Part shown: positions 35,228 through 42,359 of the stretch, piece by piece
Layout: each line of letters begins with the position of its first letter
Numbering within the stretch: the stretch's first letter is position 1
Origin: Micromonospora sicca
GTDB taxonomy: Bacteria; Actinomycetota; Actinomycetes; Mycobacteriales; Micromonosporaceae
NCBI RefSeq assembly: GCF_003172935.1
Contig: NZ_QGKS01000239.1
Span: 1-59,529 of the forward strand
Direction: 5' to 3'
DNA length: 59,529 bases
Notes under the pieces: generated by a model
Told to the model about the DNA's origin: nothing
What the model saw: only the letters and a program-made list of their open reading frames with translations
The model's database searches: none
Position numbers and translations under genes: made by a program

Positions 35228-36024
35228 GTCTTTGCCGCTTCCTGTAGTACGTCGAGGGTTAGTCCGAGCGGAAGGGCCTCGCCCCGAACCGCGTCCCACG
35301 ACAGTCCGAGGCTAGCAACCCCGTCGGGCTGCTCCACGATCTGCGCCGCTAGCTGATTGTCCACGTATCCTGCGCGGGAACCGTCCGGCAGGTCCGCCAG
35401 GATGAACGCCCCGGCGAGGCCCGAGTAAATGCCAGCGGACGTGGGAACGATGTGCAACTGGATATGCGGCTGCTGAGCGCAGGCCATGAGGTGTTCGAGC
35501 TGTTCGGCCATCACATCCGAACCGCCGCAGGCACGCCGGACGACCATCTCGTCCAGGACCACGAAGAGTTGCGGAGCAGGGTCGCGGGAGAGCACTGCCT
35601 GCCGTTCCATCCGTGCCGCGACCCGTTGGTCAAGCTGTGAGGTAGGCACCCGGGCTGCGCGGAAGGTGGCACGGGCGTAGCCCTCGGTCTGCAGGAGGCC
35701 GGGGACGAAGGCGTGTTCGTACCACCGCAGCGCAATCGCCTCGCGCTCTATCTCGATCCACTCCCGAAGCCACACCGGGGCGGCGTCACCCTTGACCAGC
35801 TCGTCCCAGAGAGTCGCAAAGTAGCCGTCCGTGGCCAAAGCCTCATCGACGGCTGTCAGGTAGGACAGGGTGGGTGGTTTGCACCCGGTCTCGATCGCGC
35901 TCACCTGCGAGTCCGAGCAGAAGACCCGCTCGCCGAGCTGGGCTTGCGTCAGCCCGGCGGCCGTACGGCGTCGCCGTAGCTCACGAAGAAGGTACTCAGA
36001 CGGCGAGATTCCCACGGCTTCCAC
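35218..36024 (-). CDS. XRE-family (WhiJ/Scr1-like) regulator with DUF5753 domain
   Basis: About 268 aa from GTG 36024 (alternatives 36015 and TTG 36090). An N-terminal helix-turn-helix (YLLRELRRRRTAAGLTQAQL, then CSDSQVSAIETGCKPP) is followed by the C-terminal DUF5753 domain. That domain has WLREWIEIEREAIALRWYEH, FVPGLLQTEGYARATF and IVPTSAGIYSGLAGAFILAD. Such proteins regulate a downstream DUF397 partner. A divergent two-gene operon starts about 220 bases upstream and may be controlled from the shared region. Confidence 0.9.
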   Translation of the reverse strand: MEAVGISPSEYLLRELRRRRTAAGLTQAQLGERVFCSDSQVSAIETGCKPPTLSYLTAVDEALATDGYFATLWDELVKGDAAPVWLREWIEIEREAIALRWYEHAFVPGLLQTEGYARATFRAARVPTSQLDQRVAARMERQAVLSRDPAPQLFVVLDEMVVRRACGGSDVMAEQLEHLMACAQQPHIQLHIVPTSAGIYSGLAGAFILADLPDGSRAGYVDNQLAAQIVEQPDGVASLGLSWDAVRGEALPLGLTLDVLQEAAKTWT

Positions 36025-36246
36025 GCCCTTCCACAACTGTCCCCCCGGTTCCCCACCGGCCCGGAACTGGCCCTTGCGCTCCGCAATCAACGAGTGACTA
36101 TTCCGAGCCTATGGGGCCTGCGTCCAAGGTGGAAGGAGAGACGGCGCGGCTGGTGGAGGCACCCGAAGCCCGGCAGTTGCGCCAGTCGTGGGGCCGCTCG
36201 GCGGGATGGCTGGGCGGCCCCTTCCAGACAAGATGAGGAGGTCCAT

Positions 36247-36447
36247 GTGCGTTTCCTGTTCTGGCGCTGCAGGCCCGCTCCCACCCCGCCCCCGCTCCCG
36301 CGCCGACTGCCGCCGAACGAGCGCCCGAGCTGGGCGACGCAACCGACCGAGGTGTTCCCGACGAACGGGCCGGGCCGCGCCGGCAACCCGACCCCGGCGC
36401 AGCGCTGGCGGGCCGGCGGGTGGCGGAACAACGGAGGCCCGAGGTGA
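36247..36447 (+). CDS. small Arg/Pro-rich protein of an undescribed family
   Basis: A 66-aa protein from GTG 36247, five bases after a GAGGAGG site. It begins VRFLFWRCRPAPTPPPLPRR, has a PTEVFPTNGPGRAGN centre and ends TPAQRWRAGGWRNNGGPR. There is no known domain. A short aromatic/basic N-terminus and Pro-rich middle suggest a membrane- or partner-binding peptide. The stop overlaps the next gene's start (GTGA at 36444-36447), strong evidence that it is a real, coupled gene. Confidence 0.65.
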   Translation: MRFLFWRCRPAPTPPPLPRRLPPNERPSWATQPTEVFPTNGPGRAGNPTPAQRWRAGGWRNNGGPR

Positions 36448-36692
36448 CCCGCGCTTCCCGTCCGCACCTGCCGATGCGTCCGCTGTGGCGCTGCCGCGCG
36501 TGCGGCGCGGAGTGGCCCTGCCAGCCCGCCCGGCTGGCGCTGCTGGTCGAGTACCGCAACGACCGTACGGCCCTGCTGATCTATCTGAGCACGCTCATGG
36601 CCGAGGCCGGGGCGCAGCTCTCGCAGCTCAACGGACACGCTCGACCCGAGAACCTGACCGAGCGCTTCCTGACCTGGGCCCGCGCCCGATAG
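36444..36692 (+). CDS. small protein with a CxxCxxxxxC motif (paralogue of 18656-18961)
   Basis: An 82-aa protein from GTG 36444. The core HLPMRPLWRCRACGAEWPC is followed by ARLALLVEYRNDRTALLIYL and LTERFLTWAR. It aligns along its length with the protein at 18.7 kb, keeping CRxCxxxWPC and the VEYxxxxxAL-YL pattern. It may bind a metal through the three Cys. It is coupled to the small Arg/Pro-rich gene and divergent from the XRE/DUF397 pair, and ends ten bases before the convergent response-regulator stop. Confidence 0.75.
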   Translation: MTRASRPHLPMRPLWRCRACGAEWPCQPARLALLVEYRNDRTALLIYLSTLMAEAGAQLSQLNGHARPENLTERFLTWARAR

Positions 36693-36701
36693 TTGGCACC
36701 G

Positions 36702-37358
36702 TCACGAGGCAACCAGCCCCGCCTGATAGGCGAAGACCACCAGTTGGGCCCGGTCCCGGGCGCCCAGCTTCACCATCGCCCGGCTGACGTGGGTACGCGC
36801 GGTGGCCGGGCTGACCACCAGCCGATCGGCGATCTCGACGTTGCTCAGCCCCTCGCCGACCAGCCCCACCACCTCCCGCTCGCGGTCGGTGAGCGTGCCC
36901 AGCCGGGGGTGCGGTCGGGGCACCCGGGCCGGCCGGGTGGCGAACTCGCGGACCACCCGCCGGGTCACCGACGGGGACAGCAGCGCCTCCCCGTCGGCGA
37001 CCAGCCGGATCGCCCGCAGCAGCTCGGCGGGGCGGGTGTCCTTGGTGAGGAAGCCGCTGGCCCCATGGCGGAGCGCGTCGAAGACGTACTCGTCCAGCTC
37101 GAACGTGGTCAGGACGACCACCCGGGTACCCGCCAGCTCGGGGTCGGCGACGATCCGCCGGGTCGCCTCGATGCCGTCGATCCCCGGCATCCGGACGTCC
37201 ATCAGCACCACGCTCGGGCGCTCCCGCCGGGCGAGTTCGACGACGCTCAGCCCGTCGGCCGCCTCCCCCACCACCGCGAGGTCCTCCTCGCTCTCCACCA
37301 GGGCGCGCAGCCCGATCCGAACCAGATCCTGGTCGTCGGCGATCAGTACGGTGATCAT
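36702..37358 (-). CDS. NarL/FixJ-family response regulator
   Basis: A 218-aa response regulator. The receiver domain has the acidic pocket in ITVLIADDQDLVR, the phosphorylated Asp in SVVLMDVRMPGIDG and the conserved Lys in GFLTKDTRP. A LuxR-type helix-turn-helix follows (LTDREREVVGLVGEGLSNVEIADRL). It overlaps the sensor kinase stop (ATGA), so the two are a cognate pair. The upstream ABC genes in the same operon are its probable target or sensor partner. Confidence 0.94.
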   Translation of the reverse strand: MITVLIADDQDLVRIGLRALVESEEDLAVVGEAADGLSVVELARRERPSVVLMDVRMPGIDGIEATRRIVADPELAGTRVVVLTTFELDEYVFDALRHGASGFLTKDTRPAELLRAIRLVADGEALLSPSVTRRVVREFATRPARVPRPHPRLGTLTDREREVVGLVGEGLSNVEIADRLVVSPATARTHVSRAMVKLGARDRAQLVVFAYQAGLVAS

Positions 37359-38482
37359 GCGGTCTCCTCCGCCGGCAGGGTCGCGTACACCCGGAAGCCG
37401 CCACCGGGCGCGGGGCCGGCGGTGAACGACCCGCCCAGCGCGGTGACCCGCTCCCGCATGCCGGCCAGGCCGTACCCGGTAACCGGGCCGGCACCGCGCA
37501 GCGGCCCGCGCCCGGTGTCGGTGACCTCCACCGCGAACTCGCCCGGGGCGTACCGGAGGCGGACGGTGGCGGTGGCCGGGCCGGCGTGGCGCAGCACGTT
37601 GGTCAACGACTCCTGCACCACCCGGTACGCGGCCAGGTCCACGGCGACGGGGAGCTGGCGGGACTCCCCGTCGACCTCGACGGTGACCGGCACCCCGGCA
37701 CCGGCCAGCCGCTCGCGCAGCTGCGGGAGCTGGGCCAGCCCCGGAGCCGGCGACCGTTCGTCGGCGGCCTCGTCCCGCCGGACCACGGTCAGCGTGACCC
37801 GCAACTCGTCCAGCGCCTCCTTGCTGGTCCGGCTGATCGCGGTCAACGCCGCCTCGGCCTGCTCCGGCTTCTTGGCCAGCAGGTGCAGGGCGATCTCCGC
37901 CTGCATGTGGATCGCCGCGAGACCGTGCCCGACCACGTCGTGCACCTCCCGGGCGACCCGCAGCCGCTCGGCGTCGGCCAGGCGGCGGGCCTCGTCGACG
38001 CGGCCCCGGGCCGCGCTCTCCCGGCCCAGCCGCACCGTGGTCCCTACCGCGAACGGCACCACCACCCACGCGGCGACGGGCATCGCGCCCACCAGGCCGG
38101 GCGACCGGACCCCCACGACGACGTGGGCCAGCAGGGCCACCAGCGCGGCGCCGCCGGCCACCGCCGCGGTGCGCGGCGGCAGGTACGCGGCGACCGTGTA
38201 GACCGCGACGAAGAAGGACAGCAGGATCGGCCCGTACGGGTAGCCGAGCACCAGGTACGCGGTGCTGGCCGCGGTCACCACCGCCAGCGTCGCCAGCGGC
38301 CACCGCCGCCGTACCGCCAATGCCAGCGCCGCCACCACGACCAGCGGATACGTGGCCCGGCCGGTGGAGATCCCCTCGTTGGCGCCGGCCGGACCCGTGC
38401 CGACCAGCCCGATGGCGAGCAGCGCCAGGGCGACCAGGGCGTCGAAGAGGCCGTCGCCCCACCCGGTGCGGTTCCGGTCCAT
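37355..38482 (-). CDS. sensor histidine kinase (HisKA_3 type)
   Basis: A 375-aa kinase with an N-terminal block of about five membrane helices (DALVALALLAIGLVG to AAWVVVPFAVGT). The phospho-acceptor His lies in LRVAREVHDVVGHGLAAIH, and the ATPase domain has YRVVQESLTNVLRHA and VTDTGRGP with GYGLAGMRERV. There is no large extracellular sensor, which is typical of kinases that sense through a partner ABC transporter. It lies 19 bases after the permease gene. Confidence 0.93.
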   Translation of the reverse strand: MDRNRTGWGDGLFDALVALALLAIGLVGTGPAGANEGISTGRATYPLVVVAALALAVRRRWPLATLAVVTAASTAYLVLGYPYGPILLSFFVAVYTVAAYLPPRTAAVAGGAALVALLAHVVVGVRSPGLVGAMPVAAWVVVPFAVGTTVRLGRESAARGRVDEARRLADAERLRVAREVHDVVGHGLAAIHMQAEIALHLLAKKPEQAEAALTAISRTSKEALDELRVTLTVVRRDEAADERSPAPGLAQLPQLRERLAGAGVPVTVEVDGESRQLPVAVDLAAYRVVQESLTNVLRHAGPATATVRLRYAPGEFAVEVTDTGRGPLRGAGPVTGYGLAGMRERVTALGGSFTAGPAPGGGFRVYATLPAEETA

Positions 38483-38501
38483 GCCGCCCCTCCCCCGACG
38501 C

Positions 38502-39323
38502 CTAGCCGATGTCCCGGCGCTGCAGCAGCAGCCCGCCCACCGCCGCGAAGGCGATCAGATAACCGGCCACCACCAGCGCCGCCTGCCCGCCACCGACCGT
38601 GGCCGCGACGCCGGGGGTGTCCCCGGGCGCCCCGAGCGCCGCCGCCAGCGACGCGGCGTTCGGGCCGGGCAGCCCCTTCTGCAGCTGGGCCACCCAGGCG
38701 AGCAGCGGCGCGGCGATCGCGGCGAGCAGGTTCTGCACCGCGAGCATCCACACCAGACCCAGCCCGACGGGCAGGGCCACCGCCCGCAGCGCGACGGCGA
38801 GCACGGCACCGAGCATGGCCCACATCGTCGCCATGAGCCACCCCGCCCCGATCCCGGTGAGCAGGTCACCGGCCGACGGCCAGTGCACCGGCTGCGACTC
38901 GGCGACCGCGATCAGCGCGCTGGACACCGCGCCGACGGCGAAGACCGAGAGCACCACGACGAGGGCGGCGGCCGCCAGGGTGAGCAGCTTGCCGGCGTAC
39001 ACCTCCAGCCGGGACGGGCCCTGGGACAGCACCGTCTTCCAGGTGCCCCAGCCGTACTCGCCACCGACGGTCAGCACGCCGAGGATCAGCACGATCGAGC
39101 CGAGGAAGACGGGCAGCCCGCCGAGCGAGTTCCCCACCAGCCGGTCCGGCAGCAGCATCGGCAGCGTCCGGTCGGCGTTCGGGCCGGTGGTCCCGCCGGC
39201 GATGCTCGCGTACGGGAAGACATAGGTGAAGATCAGCGAGAGCACCAGCGTGATGGCCAGCAGCAGCCAGAACGCCGGCCGTCGGACCAGCTTGACCGTC
39301 TCGGCCCGGAAGCTACGCGACAT
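38502..39323 (-). CDS. ABC-2 type transporter permease
   Basis: A 273-aa membrane protein of the ABC-2 export permease type. About six membrane helices are visible, such as AFWLLLAITLVLSLIFTYVF, GLPVFLGSIVLILGVLTV and AAALVVVLSVFAVGAVSSAL. The N-terminus SFRAETVKLVRRP and the GEYGWGTWKTVLSQGPSR motif are family hallmarks. It overlaps the ATPase gene by 11 bases. Confidence 0.9.
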   Translation of the reverse strand: MSRSFRAETVKLVRRPAFWLLLAITLVLSLIFTYVFPYASIAGGTTGPNADRTLPMLLPDRLVGNSLGGLPVFLGSIVLILGVLTVGGEYGWGTWKTVLSQGPSRLEVYAGKLLTLAAAALVVVLSVFAVGAVSSALIAVAESQPVHWPSAGDLLTGIGAGWLMATMWAMLGAVLAVALRAVALPVGLGLVWMLAVQNLLAAIAAPLLAWVAQLQKGLPGPNAASLAAALGAPGDTPGVAATVGGGQAALVVAGYLIAFAAVGGLLLQRRDIG

Positions 39324-40215
39324 CGGCCGTTCCCTTCTCGATGAGGTCGAAGAAGACCTGCTCCAGATCCCGCTCCCGGGGGCGCAGCTCGCGCACCGCC
39401 ACCCCGGCGTCGACCAGTTCGGCGTTGAGCCAGGCCGCCCGTTCCGGCTCGATCGACAGGTCCAGTCCGCCGTCCACCACCCGCACCCGTTCCTCCCCGA
39501 CCAGGGCTCCGGCCCGTGCCGCGGCCACGTCCAGCGGGTCGGCCAGCACCCGCAGGCCCGTCGCGCCGCGCAGGTCGGCGACGCTGCCCTCGGCGATCAG
39601 CCGGCCCCGGGAGATCACCCCCACCCGGTCGCAGACCTGCTCGACCTCGCCGAGCAGGTGGCTGGAGACCAGGACGGTGCACCCGCCGGCGCCGAGCCGG
39701 CGGATCAGCGTGCGCATGTCCGCCATGCCGGCCGGGTCGAGGCCGTTGGTCGGCTCGTCCAGGATCAGCAGGCGCGGGTCCTTGAGCAGGGCGGAGGCGA
39801 CGCCGAGGCGTTGCTTCATGCCCAACGAGTAGCCGGCGTACCGGTCGCCGGCCCGCTCGGTCAGGTCGACCAGGTCGAGCACCAGCGACACCCGGTCCGC
39901 GCCGACCCCCGCGTAGCGGGCGAGCACCCGCAGGTTGTCCCGGCCGGACAGGTACGGGTAGAAGGCCGGCCCCTCGATCAGCGCCCCCACCCCGGTGAGC
40001 CGGCCGGCGCCGGGCGCCCGGCCGAGCAGTCGTACGGTGCCGGAGGTGGGCCGGACCAGCCCGAGCAGCATCCTCAGCGTGGTGGTCTTGCCGGCCCCGT
40101 TCGGGCCGAGGAAGCCGTACACCTCGCCGGCCCGGACGGTCAGGTCGAGGTCGCGCACGGCGGTCAGGCCGCCGTACCGTTTGGTGAGCCCTTCGGTGTG
40201 CACTGGCAGGTTCAT
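39313..40215 (-). CDS. ABC transporter ATP-binding protein
   Basis: A 300-aa single-NBD ATPase. Walker A is GPNGAGKTTTLRML, the signature is YSLGMKQRLGVAS, Walker B is LLILDEPTNGLDP and the switch His is in VLVSSHLLGEVEQV. A C-terminal regulatory extension (VDAGVAVRELRPRERDLEQV) is typical of drug or bacitracin-type exporters. It heads an operon with the permease, kinase and regulator, a layout often used for antibiotic or lantibiotic self-protection, but the substrate is unknown. Confidence 0.93.
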   Translation of the reverse strand: MNLPVHTEGLTKRYGGLTAVRDLDLTVRAGEVYGFLGPNGAGKTTTLRMLLGLVRPTSGTVRLLGRAPGAGRLTGVGALIEGPAFYPYLSGRDNLRVLARYAGVGADRVSLVLDLVDLTERAGDRYAGYSLGMKQRLGVASALLKDPRLLILDEPTNGLDPAGMADMRTLIRRLGAGGCTVLVSSHLLGEVEQVCDRVGVISRGRLIAEGSVADLRGATGLRVLADPLDVAAARAGALVGEERVRVVDGGLDLSIEPERAAWLNAELVDAGVAVRELRPRERDLEQVFFDLIEKGTADVA

Positions 40216-40303
40216 GCCAGCAACCCTGCCGCCCGGCGGGTCCGCGCACGTCAGCGCGGAAGCGACTCCGGTCGTACGCCGCGGAACGTACGCCGGGGCC
40301 CGG

Positions 40304-41785
40304 CTACCGGCCTCCGCCGACCACGACCTCGCGGATCGTCCGCAGGACGATCTTGACGTCGAGCCAGAGCGACCAGTTCTCGATGTAGTAGTTGTCGAAG
40401 CGCGCCCGATCGGAGATCGGCGTGTCCCCCCGAAGGCCGCTGACCTGGGCCAATCCGGTCAGCCCGGCGGGGACGCGGTGCCGCCAGGCGTAGAGGTCGT
40501 GCTCGGCGGAGAAGAGTTCCACGAAGTGGGGGCGTTCCGGGCGGGGACCGACCAGCGTCATGTCGCCGCGCAGGATGTTCCACAGCTGCGGCAACTCGTC
40601 GAGGGAGCTGCGCCGCAGGAAACGGCCGACCGGCCCGACCCGGCTGTCGTTCGCCACCGACCAGGTGGTCTGCGACTCGGTCTCGTCGACCGGGCGCATC
40701 GAGCGGAACTTGAGGACCTTGAACAGCTTGCCGTTCCGGCCGACCCGCTGCTGCCGGAACAGCACCCCCGGTCCGCCCTCGAGCCGCACCGCCAGCGCGC
40801 AGATGGCGAGCACCGGGCTGAGCAGGATGAGCGCCAGGGCGCTGAAGACGATATCGGCCGCGCGCTTGAGCGCCCATCGCCAGCCGCTCAGCCGGGGTGG
40901 ACGGATCCGCATGACGGGAATCGCGCCGATGTGGTCGGGCCGCGGGACCTGGGTCTGGAACTGGTGCATCCGCGGTACGACCAACGTGTCATAGGCCGAC
41001 GCCATCGCCTGGCGGAGGAGAGCGACGAACCGCGTCTCGGTGGTGTCCGGGTCGGCGACGATCAGCACGTCCGCGCCGGCGTGCGCCATCGCCTCGGTCA
41101 GGTGGTCCAGGTCGCCGAGGTAGGGCACGGTGTTGACGGCCGGGTCCGACCGCCCCGCGTTGTCGACGAAGCCGACGACCCGCAGGCCGTACTGCGGGTA
41201 GCGGGCGAGGACGTGGGCCAGGTCGGCCGCGACCCGGCCACTGCCCACCAGGATCGTCCGGTGGCCGACGATCCGCCGTCGGCGGCCGAACTTGATCATC
41301 GACGTCGCGATGCCACGGCCCATGATCAGCAGGACGAGCGCGATGGCGGCCGCGTGCAACAGGCTGTCGAAGCTGGCGAAGTTCTCGTGCCGGATAGCGG
41401 CGATGAACGCCACGATCGCCGCCGCGACCAGGAACCAGGCGACCAGCGCGGGCAACTCGTCGAGGATGGACAGGTGCAGCCGGGACCGGTAGAAGCCACC
41501 GGTCGCCAGGCACGCGATCGTCAGCACAGCCAGGACGGCGAGGCCACGCACATGGTTCGAGTTGAAGGGTAGGGGCGTCAGCAGGGCGACGACGTCCATG
41601 GGCAGCACGAGCATCCACGCCCGGAGGTGGCCCGCCCAGGGCACGGTTCGGCCCGCCGGGGCCGGCGGCGGAGCCGCCGGTGAGGCCCCGGACGGCACCC
41701 AGAGTCCTGGCCCCTCCCTTCCGGCAGTCGACTGCTCCGGCACGGAGGGCACGAACGCCGACGGAAGGTGCGACTTAGAGGTCAC
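40304..41785 (-). CDS. polyprenyl-phosphate sugar-1-phosphate transferase (initiating enzyme)
   Basis: A 493-aa polyisoprenyl-phosphate hexose-1-phosphate transferase. Four N-terminal helices (RAWMLVLPMDVVALLTPLPF to LLHAAAIALVLLIMG) precede a CoA-binding-like Rossmann segment (ILVGSGRVAADLAHVLARY) and a fifth helix. The C-terminal catalytic domain has KVLKFRSMRP, SSLDELPQLWNILRGDM and VGPRPERPHFVE. It loads the first sugar of each repeat onto undecaprenyl phosphate. GTG 41785 has a good GGAG site; ATG 41806 is possible. A decayed copy sits at 21.1-21.4 kb. Confidence 0.92.
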   Translation of the reverse strand: MTSKSHLPSAFVPSVPEQSTAGREGPGLWVPSGASPAAPPPAPAGRTVPWAGHLRAWMLVLPMDVVALLTPLPFNSNHVRGLAVLAVLTIACLATGGFYRSRLHLSILDELPALVAWFLVAAAIVAFIAAIRHENFASFDSLLHAAAIALVLLIMGRGIATSMIKFGRRRRIVGHRTILVGSGRVAADLAHVLARYPQYGLRVVGFVDNAGRSDPAVNTVPYLGDLDHLTEAMAHAGADVLIVADPDTTETRFVALLRQAMASAYDTLVVPRMHQFQTQVPRPDHIGAIPVMRIRPPRLSGWRWALKRAADIVFSALALILLSPVLAICALAVRLEGGPGVLFRQQRVGRNGKLFKVLKFRSMRPVDETESQTTWSVANDSRVGPVGRFLRRSSLDELPQLWNILRGDMTLVGPRPERPHFVELFSAEHDLYAWRHRVPAGLTGLAQVSGLRGDTPISDRARFDNYYIENWSLWLDVKIVLRTIREVVVGGGR

Positions 41786-42093
41786 TTTTCGGTCTCCGGG
41801 GGTCATCGGCAGTGTGATGCCAGTCGGACGAGGAGCCTCGGCTCGCGGATGCGGCGTCGACACAGACCGTCGCGAGGCTCGGGAGGTGATCGTTCGCCCT
41901 GGTAGCGGCGCGAGCATAACTCGCAACAGACGGTTCGTGGGGACCGGTCCCGCCGCCCCTTGACGCGAGACAATTAGTTGACAGACCCCACCGATGGCAG
42001 CACGTTCAGCGATCAATCCACTACGGACAGAAGTGTGACATTGACCGCAAAACGCGTTTGAACGGCAGTTCTACTGGCAGATCGCGCGCAAAT

Positions 42094-42296
42094 CTGCGAG
42101 AAGATCTGCGTTCGGGAGGGTCCTGCAGTGGTGCACGGGCAACCACACCCGTCTCCTGTGGCCGAACGGTTGACAGAGGCCAGCCTTCAGGGCCATGCCG
42201 GCGAGATAGCCGACTCCATTTTCGTGACGAGCGCGGGCACGCCGGGGCCAGCCAGCCAATCGAAGCGGCCATCGAGGTGATTCTTGTTGTGCTGTA
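42094..42296 (+). pseudogene. decayed copy of the tyrosine phosphatase gene at 21.8-22.4 kb
   Basis: The nucleotide string gcacgggcaacca is shared with the intact gene's P-loop codons. In one frame it reads PVAERLTEASLQGHAGE and IFVTSAGTPGPAS (intact: PIAERLMELGLRRRFGA and IYVTSAGTRGPAG). After a frame change it reads PIEAAIEVILVVL, matching the intact C-terminus QIEEAIESILDVL. The start codon is lost, there are frame changes and about 130 central codons are missing. It stands divergent to the intact sugar transferase, mirroring the left end. Confidence 0.85.
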
Positions 42297-42359
42297 TGGC
42301 CTGAAGCTCTGCCGCCGACCCCGGCTCGTCCTTCGATGCAACCTGAGCGGGGCGAGCCG

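Noticed and set aside
35036..40215. Biosynthetic cluster for an antibiotic, suggested by the ABC, two-component and aminotransferase genes
   Set aside because: No synthetase, precursor peptide or tailoring set is present, and the aminotransferase is about 32 kb away.
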